From positions 62,001-126,000 of the forward strand of contig NZ_JAHKRN010000012.1 of the NCBI RefSeq assembly GCF_019396385.1: a DNA stretch of 64,000 nucleotides. Direction: 5' to 3'. The stretch comes from Nonomuraea harbinensis. GTDB taxonomy: Bacteria > Actinomycetota > Actinomycetes > Streptosporangiales > Streptosporangiaceae. Under the pieces are notes generated by a model, which saw nothing but the letters and a program-made list of their open reading frames with translations, searched no databases and was not told where the DNA came from. Numbering within the stretch: the first letter of the stretch is position 1; each line of letters begins with the position of its first letter. The position numbers were made by a program, and so were the translations under genes. Below, in pieces: positions 17,488 to 27,034 of the stretch.

Positions 17488-17724
17488 GCCGGGCTCCTGG
17501 GGGAGTGCGGGAGACAAGAGGGCGGCCGGTTCGAGGCGGCGGCGTGAACACGTTGCGAGGGTGCCAGCGTGAGCGGTGTCGTGGGTGCAGTGCTCTGATC
17601 ATCCAGCAGGCCGGCCGGAGCGGAAATCACCAATCTGAGCAAGGATTATCACCACCGGCGATCAGCGGCCGGTGGTCTCCGCCCACATCGACATCCCGCC
17701 GTTCCCCCGCCTCCCGGCAGACCC

Positions 17725-17955
17725 ACGCCTGGCAATGGGCCGCACTCCAGAAGCGGTTCGTGGGACGCTCCGGGGCCCGCCGTCACCGAGGTCGGCGAAC
17801 TTGTCACGCCCGCCATGGCGGGCGCGGACATCCCACTGAGGAATTCCGGCAGCCGCTCGCGAACCTGGCGGTAGTGGTGCACGGCCATACCCCGCACCAC
17901 TACCGCCAAGCCCACGAGATCAGCAGATGCGCCACCTCCGGCTCAAACGGCTGAT
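17725..17955 (+). pseudogene. Decayed copy of the 14017-14646 membrane-anchored protein
   Basis: Across shifting frames, WQWAALQKRFVG matches RWAAVQHRFVN, and HYRQAHEISRCATSG matches RYRQAHEISGRATSG of the gene at 14017. The N-terminal membrane helix and C-terminus are absent. The rest of the 17488-18198 gap holds no convincing gene; a minus-strand frame at 17900-18150 (MSEVKPRPRRRSAP) is open but unrecognised. Confidence 0.55.
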
Positions 17956-18198
17956 GTACGGCCGCGCCGGGTTCGTCCTCCTTCGCCACCGCATCCTGCT
18001 CGGCCGGCCGCGTTCCGTCACACCGGAAGCGGGCCAGAGAGCCCGATGAGCGGTGGAAGCCCATTCGGTGGGCGTCGCCTCGATGAAGGGACACGTCACC
18101 GGGTGCCGATCGACGGCGAGGGCGGGGCTTGACCTCGCTCATCAAACCTGCCTCCAGGCGACCCGGCACGAGCCTGATCGACCAGCGTGGCGGCGCGC

Positions 18199-19041
18199 CT
18201 ACCGCTTGTCGCCGCGGTTGCTTCTGGGATGTCTCGCGAGATATTGCACGGCCCAGTGGAGGACATGGTCGGCGACACGTTCCCATTGGGGGGCGCCGAG
18301 GGCGAAGTGCGGCATCCGGGCGAACTCGTGGTAGTTGGTGTGCGCGCGGGACTTGTGATAGCGCTGGTAGGTCTGCCGTACCAGGGTGGCGGGGACGGTG
18401 TGATCGGCGCCGCCGGCGATCAGGAGGAGCGGGGCGCGCGTGTCGTTGCGCACGTCGACTCTGGTGGCCGGATGCCGTCGCAGGTTGGCGGTGGCGACCT
18501 GGAACAGCGGCCGGCCAGGGGCGGGTACGTGGTAGCGCTGGTAGATCGCCTCTGACTCCTGCGCGGTCAGGGTGTTGGTGAACGCGTAGTGGAACTGTCC
18601 GGCGCTCAGCGCCACGGTGCGGGAGCGGTTGCCGGGATTGGACAGGACCGGGAAGGCCGAGCGCAAGCTGCTGAGCGGCTGTTTCAGCACGCCCTTGATC
18701 GGGGTGGGGTGGATCGCGACGCCCGCGGCGCCGAGGCCGCGGTCCAGCAGGATCTGGGTGATGAGGCCGCCCAAGGAGTGGCCGACGATGATGGGGGGCC
18801 GGGTCTGCTCCCTGACGATCTTCTCGTAGAAGTCGGCTACTTCGGTGACGCCCAGGCCGTTCATGACTTCCGGGTTCTTGCGCAGCGCTTCGACCTCGAT
18901 CTCCATGCCGGGCCAGGCCGGGGCGGACACCTGGTGGCCGCGCCCGGCGTAGCGCTCGATCCAGTGCTCCCAGGCGCGCGGGGTCAGCCACAGCCCATGA
19001 ATGAGGACGATGGGGGGCTTGGTCTCGGTGTTCTCGGTCAA
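18199..19041 (-). CDS. Alpha/beta hydrolase
   Basis: 280 residues, apparently starting at TTG 19041, because AGGAG sits six bases upstream and no ATG/GTG is close. Motifs in order: PPIVLIHGLWLTPRAWEHWI (oxyanion region), VGHSLGG (nucleophile Ser in GHSLGG), GGADHTVPATL (catalytic Asp), and a C-terminal His region around HEFARMPHFAL. The size and HGLW motif suit esterase/lipase-type hydrolases. The substrate is not predictable. It is a single gene between remnants. Confidence 0.8.
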   Translation of the reverse strand: MTENTETKPPIVLIHGLWLTPRAWEHWIERYAGRGHQVSAPAWPGMEIEVEALRKNPEVMNGLGVTEVADFYEKIVREQTRPPIIVGHSLGGLITQILLDRGLGAAGVAIHPTPIKGVLKQPLSSLRSAFPVLSNPGNRSRTVALSAGQFHYAFTNTLTAQESEAIYQRYHVPAPGRPLFQVATANLRRHPATRVDVRNDTRAPLLLIAGGADHTVPATLVRQTYQRYHKSRAHTNYHEFARMPHFALGAPQWERVADHVLHWAVQYLARHPRSNRGDKR

Positions 19042-19292
19042 GGGTCTCTCCTGTCAGGTCATCGATCAGGCGGCCGGCAGCCAGGAGGTTGAGATCCGGG
19101 CTGTCCCCTTCAGCGCACAGGGGTCCACGGCTGAAGGAAACGGGCAATTCATGCGCAGCTCATCTCCAGAGCTGATAACCGGCGCCTTGTGCAGAGATCG
19201 GCCCTCGCCCCGGCGGGTGGAGGCCGGACAGCACGGCGGCCGCGGCGAGGAGCAGGCGTGCACCGCCGTGCCTGGCTGACGGGCGGCGTAGT

Positions 19293-19859
19293 GTGGGTGT
19301 TGTGACGCATCGAGACGTGCCGACAGGCTCACCGCATGACGCGGTGGCTCCGGTGACCGCGCTCGTGGACGCCTGCCGGCACTTCGCCACCCACGTAGGA
19401 CTGCTGGCTGACCAGCTCGGTGCGGCGGAGCTGAGCGACGACGACGTCGATCGGGTGCACAGCGCCGTCCATCAGGTTTTCACCGCGGCGGGGCTGGCGG
19501 GCGCACTCGCCACCGGACTGCGACGGCACACCGGTGAGCAGGACTGCCCTCACTACAACGTGCTCACCGACGCGGAATGGGCTCCGCTGGCCGAGGAAGG
19601 CCGACACGGACGCAAGGCCGTCTACGGATGTGAGCTGCAGCCCGGCCACGCGGGCGCCCACGCGGCGCACGTCCAGTTGCTGCCCGGACCGGACCGGTTC
19701 ATCTGGATCCGCTGGGACATCCGCGCCCGCGAACTGGTCACGCTGCCGCCGTGCCCGGCCGAACGCGCCGACTCCGACCCCGACCCGCGCTCACCCTACG
19801 GAGACGAGCCGGCGCCGTGCCTGCTGTTCGAGGGGCACGTCGGGCCACACCGTTACTAG
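19293..19859 (+). CDS. Hypothetical protein with Cys/His-rich C-terminal half
   Basis: 188 residues from GTG 19293 (GTG 19302 is an alternative). The N-terminal half is helical (VTALVDACRHFATHVGLLAD). The C-terminal half has Cys/His pairs (ECELQPGH-like YGCELQPGHAGAHAAH, PPCPAERADS, APCLLFEGHVGPHRY) that could bind a metal. I do not recognise a named family. A degenerate fragment of the same protein is at 21330-21476, so this family too was duplicated in the region. Confidence 0.55.
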   Translation: MGVVTHRDVPTGSPHDAVAPVTALVDACRHFATHVGLLADQLGAAELSDDDVDRVHSAVHQVFTAAGLAGALATGLRRHTGEQDCPHYNVLTDAEWAPLAEEGRHGRKAVYGCELQPGHAGAHAAHVQLLPGPDRFIWIRWDIRARELVTLPPCPAERADSDPDPRSPYGDEPAPCLLFEGHVGPHRY

Positions 19860-20137
19860 TCCAGATCCAGATCGCACTCAGCGGATCACTGGACAGGATG
19901 CGCCCCAGGGCTTGATCTGCGACCGTGGCAGATCCGCTCCATGGCCTGCCTCGTTGACGTAGGCACCGCGTGGGCGCGTGCAAGCGGGCTACGCAGCAAT
20001 CTGCTGTGTTGCCCTAAGGGATCAGCCGTTGTCGAGGCCAGGGCGTGCGGAGGCTCTGCTGGATCCACGCCGAGATCTCGGGGCCATGCACGTCTTCATC
20101 GGAAGGCGTCGCCGCCGGGATCGGCGGCTTGCATGGG

Positions 20138-20680
20138 CTAGGTGGTGGCGGGCCGTTCGGGCACGGGATCGGTGACGCGGCCGCCCTCGTTCTCCCAGGA
20201 GGCCGGGTCGTCCCGGCCGGGTGAGCTCTCGTCGGGGGCGGTGGGATGGAGGATGTCGGCGGGATGGACGCCGACCGTGTCCGCGGCGGCGAGCGCGAGC
20301 GCGGCCATGGCGGAGCCGACCGCGGTGCGGGGCGGGATGATCAGCAGGGTGACGGGCAGGGTTCCCGCGATGCTCAGGGTGATCAGGTGCGGGTCTGCGC
20401 TGCGGAACCAGCCCACTTTGACCTGGCGTCCCCGGGCCGTGGTGCGGCGCGGGATGTGATCCCAGGCGTCCAGATGCAGGCCCACACGGAGGACGTCCCT
20501 GTCGAGCCGCTGGTCGACGGCGGAGATGAGGGCGGGCAGTTCGGCGGCGGCATCGCGGGTGCGAGGCCACCACGCCCCGTCGACCGTGCCTCGCCGGTCG
20601 AGAACGGCGTTCAGGCTGAGCCTGGGTGCGGATTGGGTTACGAGAACAGGACAGGGCGGGGAGAGGAGTGTGGTCATCAT
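20138..20680 (-). CDS. DUF5994 family protein (copy 3)
   Basis: 180 residues (MMTTLLSPPCPVLVTQSAPR start). It contains GTVDGAWWPRTRDAAAELPA, RVGLHLDAWDHIPRR, VGWFRSADPHLITLSIAGT and LLIIPPRTAVGSA, collinear with copies 1 and 2, plus an extra ~35-residue acidic C-terminal tail. It lies behind the conserved leader block (20729-20795), as copy 1 does on the other strand. Monocistronic. Function unknown. Confidence 0.8.
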   Translation of the reverse strand: MMTTLLSPPCPVLVTQSAPRLSLNAVLDRRGTVDGAWWPRTRDAAAELPALISAVDQRLDRDVLRVGLHLDAWDHIPRRTTARGRQVKVGWFRSADPHLITLSIAGTLPVTLLIIPPRTAVGSAMAALALAAADTVGVHPADILHPTAPDESSPGRDDPASWENEGGRVTDPVPERPATT

Positions 20681-20728
20681 GGTCTGCCTGGCCCTTCAGA
20701 CCCCTCATCACGGGGCCGGAAGTGTCTA

Positions 20729-20795
20729 TCGCCGCGGGCGACGCCGACCCGAATGCCAACGCTCGAAATGTCCTCGGTATTTTCCATTCTACCTC
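20729..20795 (-). promoter_or_regulatory. Conserved promoter/leader block, copy 2 (upstream of DUF5994 gene 20138)
   Basis: On the minus strand: GAGGTAGAATGG, TACCGAGG, TTTCGAGCGTTGGCATTC, GCGTCGCCCGCGGCGA, matching the block at 8876-8941 with few changes. The TAGAAT (complement of 20786-20791) is ~105 bases from the start codon. The inverted repeat found upstream of copy 1 is not present here. Confidence 0.55.
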
Positions 20796-20968
20796 ATTTC
20801 GTGTGACGAGAGACACCGAGCCGTCATCCAGGAAAACAGCAGGGGAATCGGCGCTGTTATCGATTGCGGTGATCACCGGGTCGGTGATTGCCTGTTCCCT
20901 GTTCTCGCCAGGAAGACCAGCCTGGGGCCAGGTCGCGTTGCGGCCGAGAGCACTCGAAGGGAAGCGCC

Positions 20969-21142
20969 ATGAGCCTGGTAAGTAAGACCAAGTCCAGGAC
21001 GCGGGGCGTTCAGGGGTGGATCATGCTCCACTTCGGCCGCGCCACCGGAAACCAGCATCTGGAGTCGAAAGGCATGGCCATCCGGCTTGGAAATAGGCCG
21101 GGACGGCGCAGCGAGAAAACTGGGAGAATGTTCAAGCGCTGA
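20969..21142 (+). CDS. CsbD-like small stress protein (copy 2)
   Basis: 57 residues (MSLVSKTKSRTRGVQGWIML), the same length as copy 1 at 6969-7142. The positions GW, R-FGR-(S/T)GN and the C-terminal F-KR are shared. The core GKSDR of copy 1 is degraded to SKGMAIRLGN, so this copy is more divergent. GAAGGGAAG precedes the ATG. It is likely a general stress protein, with lower confidence than copy 1. Confidence 0.55.
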   Translation: MSLVSKTKSRTRGVQGWIMLHFGRATGNQHLESKGMAIRLGNRPGRRSEKTGRMFKR

Positions 21143-21329
21143 CCCCGGCGACTGGCACGACATCGGGAATATGCCGGTCCAGCCCGACATATTCCCGCTT
21201 GGGGTGACCAGTGAATTGCGGACACAAATCTGGAGCACCACGAATCATCTCATTGTCCTGGGCGCAGACGGTTCGGATGCCGCGACCGCGGCTGGCGAGT
21301 GGGCGGCCGACGACGCCGCTCGCGCCGGA

Positions 21330-21476
21330 GGCGCCTGGATCCGCTGGGACATTTGCGCCCGCCGACTGGTCGCGCTGCCGCTGTGCCCGGCCGAACGCGC
21401 CGGCCCCGGCTCCCGCTATGGCGACGAGTCGGCGCCGTGCCCGGTGCGGAGGAGGACATCGAACCTCACCGCTATG
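21330..21476 (+). pseudogene. Frameshifted fragment of the 19293-19859 protein
   Basis: AWIRWDICARRLVALPLCPA and RYGDESAPC match FIWIRWDIRARELVTLPPCP and PYGDEPAPC of the gene at 19293. A one-base shift then restores the ending EPHRY (intact copy GPHRY). The N-terminal half is absent. This is a truncated duplicate. Confidence 0.65.
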
Positions 21477-21575
21477 GAGCCGCCGCAAGCCGACGCGCGC
21501 GGCGGCCAGAGCCCGCGTTTCCCAGTCTCGTCCGGGAGCAACTTACCGCCAGGAAATCGCTGCCCTTGTCCTCGG

Positions 21576-21929
21576 TCACCCCGTGTCGTCCTCGGGATGC
21601 TCATCGCCCACACCGGCGTCGAGGAGGTGGGCCCCGGCGTCGTGCAGGGTGATGCCGTGGCCCAGCGCGTGATCAGCAGGCGCTCCTTCCTGTGTCGCGC
21701 TGATCGCTCTGAAGTGGGTGTCGCGGGTCGGTCCGTCACCGACGAGGTGGCCGAGCAGATGGCTGGCGCGGTCGTACACGGCCCACCGACCGTCGCCCAC
21801 TTGGGGCATGGCGTCCGGATTGTCCTTGAGCCACTGCGCGTTGGCCGCGTGATCGGGCCGCCCGCCAGCCTCTTTCGGCTGGGAGGGGGCCACTGCGGCA
21901 AGACCTTCGGTTTTGCGAGCACTGCTCAT
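21576..21929 (-). CDS. Small hypothetical protein
   Basis: 117 residues from ATG 21929 (GGGAG ten bases upstream; the frame is open further but without a better start). It has a polar N-terminus, then ANAQWLKDNPDAMPQVGDGR and WAVYDRASHLLGHLVGDG, which look like a compact domain, and a His/Asp-rich C-terminus. No family recognised. It is divergent from the PP2C phosphatase gene, with 235 bp between the two starts. Confidence 0.45.
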   Translation of the reverse strand: MSSARKTEGLAAVAPSQPKEAGGRPDHAANAQWLKDNPDAMPQVGDGRWAVYDRASHLLGHLVGDGPTRDTHFRAISATQEGAPADHALGHGITLHDAGAHLLDAGVGDEHPEDDTG

Positions 21930-22164
21930 GTCGCGTCTCGCTCCCTGACGATGGCTATCGGCTCCGAGAAATCGAAGGAGCATTCTCAGCCTTTGCAACA
22001 CAGGGTATGGCACAGATCGCACTCCGCGCGTGATCATAGGCGATATCGAGCCAGCGCGTCGCGGGGCACAACCGCTCCTCATCGGGGATCATCCCTGATA
22101 GCCGACCCGAGGCCCGCGGGCTGTCCCCAGCTGGGAGCGGTACGTCGAGCGTGGGAGGAAACGC

Positions 22165-23940
22165 GTGGCCCAGAGCACATCCGATGGTCAAAGTCGGTGG
22201 GGGGCGACGCAGCCAGAGTTCTGGCACGAGGTCTTCGACCATCTGGGTGCCGGCGTGGCCGTGCTTGACTCCGCTGACCGGATCATCGCGGTCAACCCGG
22301 CTGCCGAAGAGCTGCTGGGCCGTACCGCGTCGGTGATGAGCGGACAGAACTTTCACGGTCTGCTGCACCGCCACGCCGACGATGCGACCATGCCGGACGA
22401 GCCGTGCCAACTGCTCACGGCCCTCACCCGTCACATCCGCGCCCACGGGGTAGACAGCTTCCTGTGCGGGGACGGACATCTCATCCCGGTCACCTGGTTC
22501 AGCGATCCCGTGACCAGAAACGGCGAGGTTCTCGGCATGACCGTGCTGTTCACCGGCGACGCAACCGACGGGGAAGCAGCGGTTGGCCTCGCAGCGCATG
22601 TGACCGCCCTGGAAGATCTCACCGGCCGACTGGCCTTGGCCACGGAGATCGCCACAGCGCTGGCGCAGACCCTGGACACCGACGAGGCCCTCGCCCGGCT
22701 CGGCCGTTTGCTGGTGCCCCGCCTGGCCGACTGGATCGCCATCGACCTGCGAACGGACGAGGGCGTCCAAAGGGCGGCGGTGATCGGACCCGAAAGCCAC
22801 GACGCCGGACAGGAAGCGTGGCAAGGTCCACTCCCCACGCTGGACGAACGCTCACGTTCCTCTCTGGTACAGGTGTTGCGCGGTGGCGAACCCATCCTGA
22901 TGGGGCCAGCGGACATCGCTGAACCGCCCGATTCGCCCCTGGCCGCCGTCCAGACAGGATTCCTCAAAGCACACGGCGCAACCTCCGCGGTCATCGTCCC
23001 TCTGGGCACTACCCGGCGGGTCACAGGCGCCCTCACCCTGGCCCGTACCGACGCCGGTCGGCCCTTCGACGCCGCCGAGGTGTCCCTGATCGGCGACATC
23101 GGGCGCCGCGTCGGCCTGGCCATCGACAACACCCTGCGGTTCGGCCGTCAACGCCAGATCGCCGAGGCCATGCAGCGCAACCTGCTCACCTCCCTGCCTC
23201 AACCCGGCCGGCTGCGCCTGGCGGCCCGCTACCAGCCAGCCCCCGTCGGCTCCCAGGTGGGCGGTGACTGGTACGACGCGTTCCTCCTGCGTGACGGTGC
23301 GACCGCGCTGGTCATCGGCGACGTCGTCGGCCACGACCTGGCCGCCGCCGCGGGCATGGCCCAACTGCACGGCATGCTGCGCGCCCTGGCCTGGGATCAG
23401 ACGGAACCTCCCAGCGCCATCATCGACCGCCTTGACCAGGCCGTCCCCGCCATCACGAAGGTCCCTCTGGCCACAGTCATCCTGGCTCGCCTTGAGGGTC
23501 CGGATGAGGGTCCCTGGCAACTGCGATGGACCAACGCCGGCCATCCACCGCCACTGCTGGTCACATCCGACGGATGCGCCGAATTCCTCGAACAGGGGCA
23601 AGGCCTGCTGCTGGGAACTGGCCTGAACGACGCCGGCCGGCCGAACGCCACGGTCCCCCTGCCTCCTCACTCCACCCTTCTGTTCTACACCGACGGCCTG
23701 ATCGAGGTCCCCGGCACCGATCTGGACACCGGTCTGGGACGTCTCCGCCGTCACGCGGCCGCCCTGGCCGGCCATTCCCTGGACGACTTCTGCGACCACG
23801 TCCTCGCCCGAATGCCTCCTGGCACCGCCGACGACATCGCCCTCTTGGCCGTGCGCATCCCGGCCGCCTCCGACGACCACGGGACTTCGCGTCACGGTGT
23901 CAAGGAGCCCGTCACGTGCCGGAACAGCCGTTCCGGGTGA
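22165..23940 (+). CDS. PAS-GAF-PP2C (SpoIIE-type) serine phosphatase
   Basis: 591 residues from GTG 22165, with GGGAGGAA five bases upstream. Domains: PAS (about 15-130; GAGVAVLDSADRIIAVNPAA), GAF (about 160-330; ending GRRVGLAIDNTLRFGRQRQI), and a PP2C/SpoIIE phosphatase (about 345-570) with GGDWYDAFLL, VIGDVVGHDLAAAAGMAQL, NAGHPPPLL, FYTDGLIE and GTADDIALL supplying the metal-binding Asp residues. Such phosphatases dephosphorylate STAS antagonists to switch on sigma-B-type factors. The nearby STAS proteins are the obvious candidate substrates, though they lack the usual phospho-Ser. Confidence 0.9.
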   Translation: MAQSTSDGQSRWGATQPEFWHEVFDHLGAGVAVLDSADRIIAVNPAAEELLGRTASVMSGQNFHGLLHRHADDATMPDEPCQLLTALTRHIRAHGVDSFLCGDGHLIPVTWFSDPVTRNGEVLGMTVLFTGDATDGEAAVGLAAHVTALEDLTGRLALATEIATALAQTLDTDEALARLGRLLVPRLADWIAIDLRTDEGVQRAAVIGPESHDAGQEAWQGPLPTLDERSRSSLVQVLRGGEPILMGPADIAEPPDSPLAAVQTGFLKAHGATSAVIVPLGTTRRVTGALTLARTDAGRPFDAAEVSLIGDIGRRVGLAIDNTLRFGRQRQIAEAMQRNLLTSLPQPGRLRLAARYQPAPVGSQVGGDWYDAFLLRDGATALVIGDVVGHDLAAAAGMAQLHGMLRALAWDQTEPPSAIIDRLDQAVPAITKVPLATVILARLEGPDEGPWQLRWTNAGHPPPLLVTSDGCAEFLEQGQGLLLGTGLNDAGRPNATVPLPPHSTLLFYTDGLIEVPGTDLDTGLGRLRRHAAALAGHSLDDFCDHVLARMPPGTADDIALLAVRIPAASDDHGTSRHGVKEPVTCRNSRSG

Positions 23941-24029
23941 TCAATGGCCTGGATCGCGCAGAGGGAGAACGGGCTTTTCGACTCCCCTGTCGTTGTGACG
24001 TTGCCCGTAGGGGGCTCATTGCCGGTGCG

Positions 24030-24122
24030 CAATTGGACGGCTCCGCCGTGGATGAACACGATGAGCGGTCGCTTGCGTCCGTCCGGCCGGGGCGGCCGCA
24101 CGTTCCCGCGTTCCGCAGCTAA
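24030..24122 (-). pseudogene. Short carboxylesterase-like fragment
   Basis: The minus strand reads NVRPPRPDGRKRPLIVFIHG then GA, like the N-terminal part of type-B carboxylesterases just before the oxyanion hole. Nothing further of the enzyme follows. It lies directly left of the IS1634-type element and looks like the remains of a gene destroyed by rearrangement. The 23941-24195 gap holds nothing else recognisable. Confidence 0.35.
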
Positions 24123-24195
24123 TCCATGATCCAGGGCATGTTCGGGTGTGAAACCGCAGGTCGGTGGCTTGCGACTTGGTGGAAACGGCGAAAGG

Positions 24196-26004
24196 CCCTA
24201 GTGACACGACTTCAGCGATAACACCATCACCGTCTGCGCACACGCTGCTACGGTCTGGTGACATGTTCGTCAGGACCACGAGCCGGAAGAACAAAGACGG
24301 CACCACGGTGCGATACCTCCAACTCGCCCATAACGAGTGGGATCCCATCGCCAAAGCCGCCAAGATGAAAGTCCTGCACAACTTCGGCCGCGAAGACCAG
24401 ATCGACCGCGCCGCCGTCGAACGCCTGGTCGGCTCGCTGTGCCGGCTGCTGGACCCGGGCCGCGCCGCCGCCCTAACCTCAGGCGCGGAGCTGACCTTCA
24501 TCGGCTCGGCCGCCTACGGCGGCCTCTATCTCCTCGACCAGCTGTGGCAGCTGAAGATCGACACGATCATGGCGCGCATCCTGGCCTCCACCCGGCGCAG
24601 CCCGTTCACCGAACGGGTGCTGTTCGCGCTGGTCGCCAATCGAGCCCTGGACGCCTCCTCCAAGCTGGCCGCCTCCCACTGGATCGGCCGCAACGCCCAC
24701 ATCGACGGCCTGCCCGCCTGCAGCGACGACGCCTGCTACCGGGCGATGGATTGGCTGCACCAGGTCCAAAACTCCGTGGAGCGCAAGGTGTTCGACCAGG
24801 TCGGCACCCTGCTCAACCTAGAAGTCGACCTGCTGTTCTTCGACACCACCTCCACCTACTTCGAGATCGACGAAGGCGATGAGCCGATCGCCCGCGACCA
24901 GCGCGGCGTCCCGCTTCCCGACCCCGGCAACACCGGTGAGGAGGACGGCGGCGGACCGGTGATGAAGGGCTTCCGCACCCGCGGCAAGTCCAAGGACCAC
25001 CGTGACGACCTGCCGCAGATCGTCATCGGCATGGCCGTCACCCGCGACGGCATCCCCGTCCGCATCTGGTCCTGGCCCGGCAACACCACCGACACCGCCC
25101 TGATCCGCCAGGTCAAGGACGACATGCGAGACTGGACCCTATCCAAGATCGTGTGGGTCGGTGACCGCGGCTTCGCCTCCGCCGACAACCGCCGCTACCT
25201 GCGCCAAGGCGACCACCACTACATCATCGGCGAACGGCTGCGCTCGGGCTCGGCCGAGGCCAAGGCCGCCCTGTCCCGCCAAGGCCGCTACCAGGACGTG
25301 GCCGAGAACCTGAAGGTCAAAGAGGTCCGAATCGGCGAGACCGACCGATTCGTGATCTGCTTCAACCCCGACGGCGCCGAACGCGATGCGGCCATCCGGG
25401 AACGTCTGGTCACCCAGCTGGAGGAGCTGATCGCCGGCACCGACACGCTCAGCGCCACCAAACGCGCCGAACTGCGCGGCGTCATCTCCACCAAACCCGG
25501 CCTGAACCGCTACCTGCGCACCACCCCCAATGGGCTGCTGCGCATCGACGCCGCCAAGGTCAAGGCCGAGACGAACCTGGACGGCAAGTACCTGCTGCGC
25601 TGCTCCGACCCCAAGCTGCCAGCCGAGGACATCGCCCTCGGCTACAAGCAACTGCTGGAGGTCGAGCGGGGCTGGCGCGACATGAAACAGGTCATCGACC
25701 TGCGCCCGGTCTATCACCGCCTCGAGGAACGCATCCGCGCCCACGTCATCTTGTGCTGGCTGGCCCTGCTGCTGATCCGCATCATCGAGACCACCACCGG
25801 CACCACCTGGAGGCGCATCCGCACCGAGTTTGACCTCCTGACGGTGGCCACCTTCACCGGTCCGACCGGCACCTTCCGCCAGCGCGCCGAACTGACCAAG
25901 CCCCAGCGCGACATCCTGGCCAAACTCGACATCCCGACCCCAAAGAAGATCGTCGAAGCTACACCCGCCGCAGACGCCTGACCAGCCACGACGCTGGCAC
26001 CTAG
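24196..26004 (+). mobile_element. IS1634-family insertion sequence
   Basis: The left end is near CCCTAGTGACACGAC (24196-24210). The right end is near GCTGGCACCTAG, where an IS5-type element is attached. The ends match only as imperfect inverted repeats. CTAGTGACACG reappears to the right of the IS5 element (27035-27045), so it may be a target duplication or a second element end. Boundaries are approximate. Confidence 0.65.
24263..25981 (+). CDS. IS1634-family transposase
   Basis: 572 residues from ATG 24263 (MFVRTTSRKNKDGTTVRYLQ), the normal N-terminus of this family; the frame is open upstream. Catalytic landmarks: LLFFDTTSTYFEIDEGD (first Asp), IVWVGDRGFASADN (second Asp) and a C-terminal YKQLLEVERGWRDMKQVIDL (Glu in the E-x-x-W/R region). 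The length is complete and no internal stops are seen, so it is probably active. It faces the IS5-type element, which is transcribed from the opposite strand. Confidence 0.92.
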   Translation: MFVRTTSRKNKDGTTVRYLQLAHNEWDPIAKAAKMKVLHNFGREDQIDRAAVERLVGSLCRLLDPGRAAALTSGAELTFIGSAAYGGLYLLDQLWQLKIDTIMARILASTRRSPFTERVLFALVANRALDASSKLAASHWIGRNAHIDGLPACSDDACYRAMDWLHQVQNSVERKVFDQVGTLLNLEVDLLFFDTTSTYFEIDEGDEPIARDQRGVPLPDPGNTGEEDGGGPVMKGFRTRGKSKDHRDDLPQIVIGMAVTRDGIPVRIWSWPGNTTDTALIRQVKDDMRDWTLSKIVWVGDRGFASADNRRYLRQGDHHYIIGERLRSGSAEAKAALSRQGRYQDVAENLKVKEVRIGETDRFVICFNPDGAERDAAIRERLVTQLEELIAGTDTLSATKRAELRGVISTKPGLNRYLRTTPNGLLRIDAAKVKAETNLDGKYLLRCSDPKLPAEDIALGYKQLLEVERGWRDMKQVIDLRPVYHRLEERIRAHVILCWLALLLIRIIETTTGTTWRRIRTEFDLLTVATFTGPTGTFRQRAELTKPQRDILAKLDIPTPKKIVEATPAADA

Positions 26005-27034
26005 GGCGTGTTTCAGAAGTGGTTGGGTTCATAGCCAGGTGTCGATCACGGCGATGTGAACAGTGGCTTCGTAGCGCACGGCAAGCTTGTCGAATCGGGT
26101 GGCCACCGCTCGGTAGCTCTTGAGCCGGTTGATGCCGCATTCCACCGCGTGGCGCAGCTTGTACGACTCGGGGTCGAACGTCGGCGGCCGGCCGCCCTGA
26201 GACCCTCTCCTGTGCCGGGCGGCGGCTTGGTCGAGCTTGATCGGGATGGTGGCCTTGATGCCGCGCCTGCGCAGGTAACGGCGGTTGCCGCGCGAGCTGT
26301 AGGCCTTATCGGCCAGCACCCGGTCCGGCCGGGTACGGGGCCGGCCACCGCCCAAGCGAGGCACCCGGATGCCCTCCAAGACCGCCGTGAACTGCGGGCT
26401 GTCACCCCGCTGCCCGGCGGTCAGCACGATCGACAGCGCTCTGCGGCCCTGCTCGGTGGCCAGGTGCAACTTGGTGCTCAAGCCGCCGCGTGAGCGGCCA
26501 AGCCCGTGATCGGCCGGCTCTTCCTGGACCCCGCCCGGCGGCTCGACCTGCAGATCCCCCTTTTCCGCGCCCCGGCGGCGTGCTGATGGGCCCGGCAGAC
26601 GGTGGAGTCGACACTGACATCCCACGTGATCAGTCCGGCCGCGTCGGCCTGAGCCTGCAAGGCGGTCAGGATCCGCCGCCAGATGCCGGCGCGCTGCCAG
26701 CGCCGGAACAACCCATAGATCGTCTGCCAGCATCCGTACCGCTCCGGCACGTCCCGCCACGGCGCACCCACCCGTACCCGCCATCGGATCCCGTCGATGA
26801 GCTGCCGTTTTGTCCAGATCGGCGGGCGCCCCGGCTTCCGGCCGACGGGCAGCAGCGGCTCCAGCACCGCCCACTGCGCATCGGTCAGATCAGCCCGCCC
26901 CGCCACCGGTAAGGTGTCCACGAGGTCTCCGTGCAGATGGTCTTCTTGGTCGTTGACTCATCTACCGGAGACCTCATCTTTTGTCGATCTACGACGCCCC
27001 GCAACCGTCACTCAACTCACTTATGAAACACGCC
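26005..27034 (-). mobile_element. IS5-family insertion sequence with CTAG target duplication
   Basis: Ends are GGCGTGTTTCA (26005) and TGAAACACGCC (to 27034), perfect 11-bp inverted repeats. CTAG flanks both sides (26001-26004 and 27035-27038), fitting the YTAR target of this group. The element is 1030 bp and appears intact. Removing it joins the IS1634 right flank to TGACACGCCGC. Confidence 0.88.
26029..26921 (-). CDS. IS5-family transposase made by programmed frameshift (two overlapping frames)
   Basis: The first frame (26478-26921) gives [20 protein letters not shown] and the first catalytic Asp in [10 protein letters not shown]. The second frame (to 26029) supplies [20 protein letters not shown], the second Asp in LADKAYSS and the Glu in [21 protein letters not shown] slippery AAAAGGGGG (complement of 26556-26564) lies where the frames must join, just before [13 protein letters not shown]. 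This is the normal two-ORF arrangement in this IS group rather than decay. Confidence 0.88.

Noticed and set aside
16895..17602. Upstream extension of the STAS-kinase frame to 755 residues
   Set aside because: It overlaps the lone STAS gene out of frame and is Arg/Pro-rich; the STAS fold begins at ATG 16894 with a good ribosome site.
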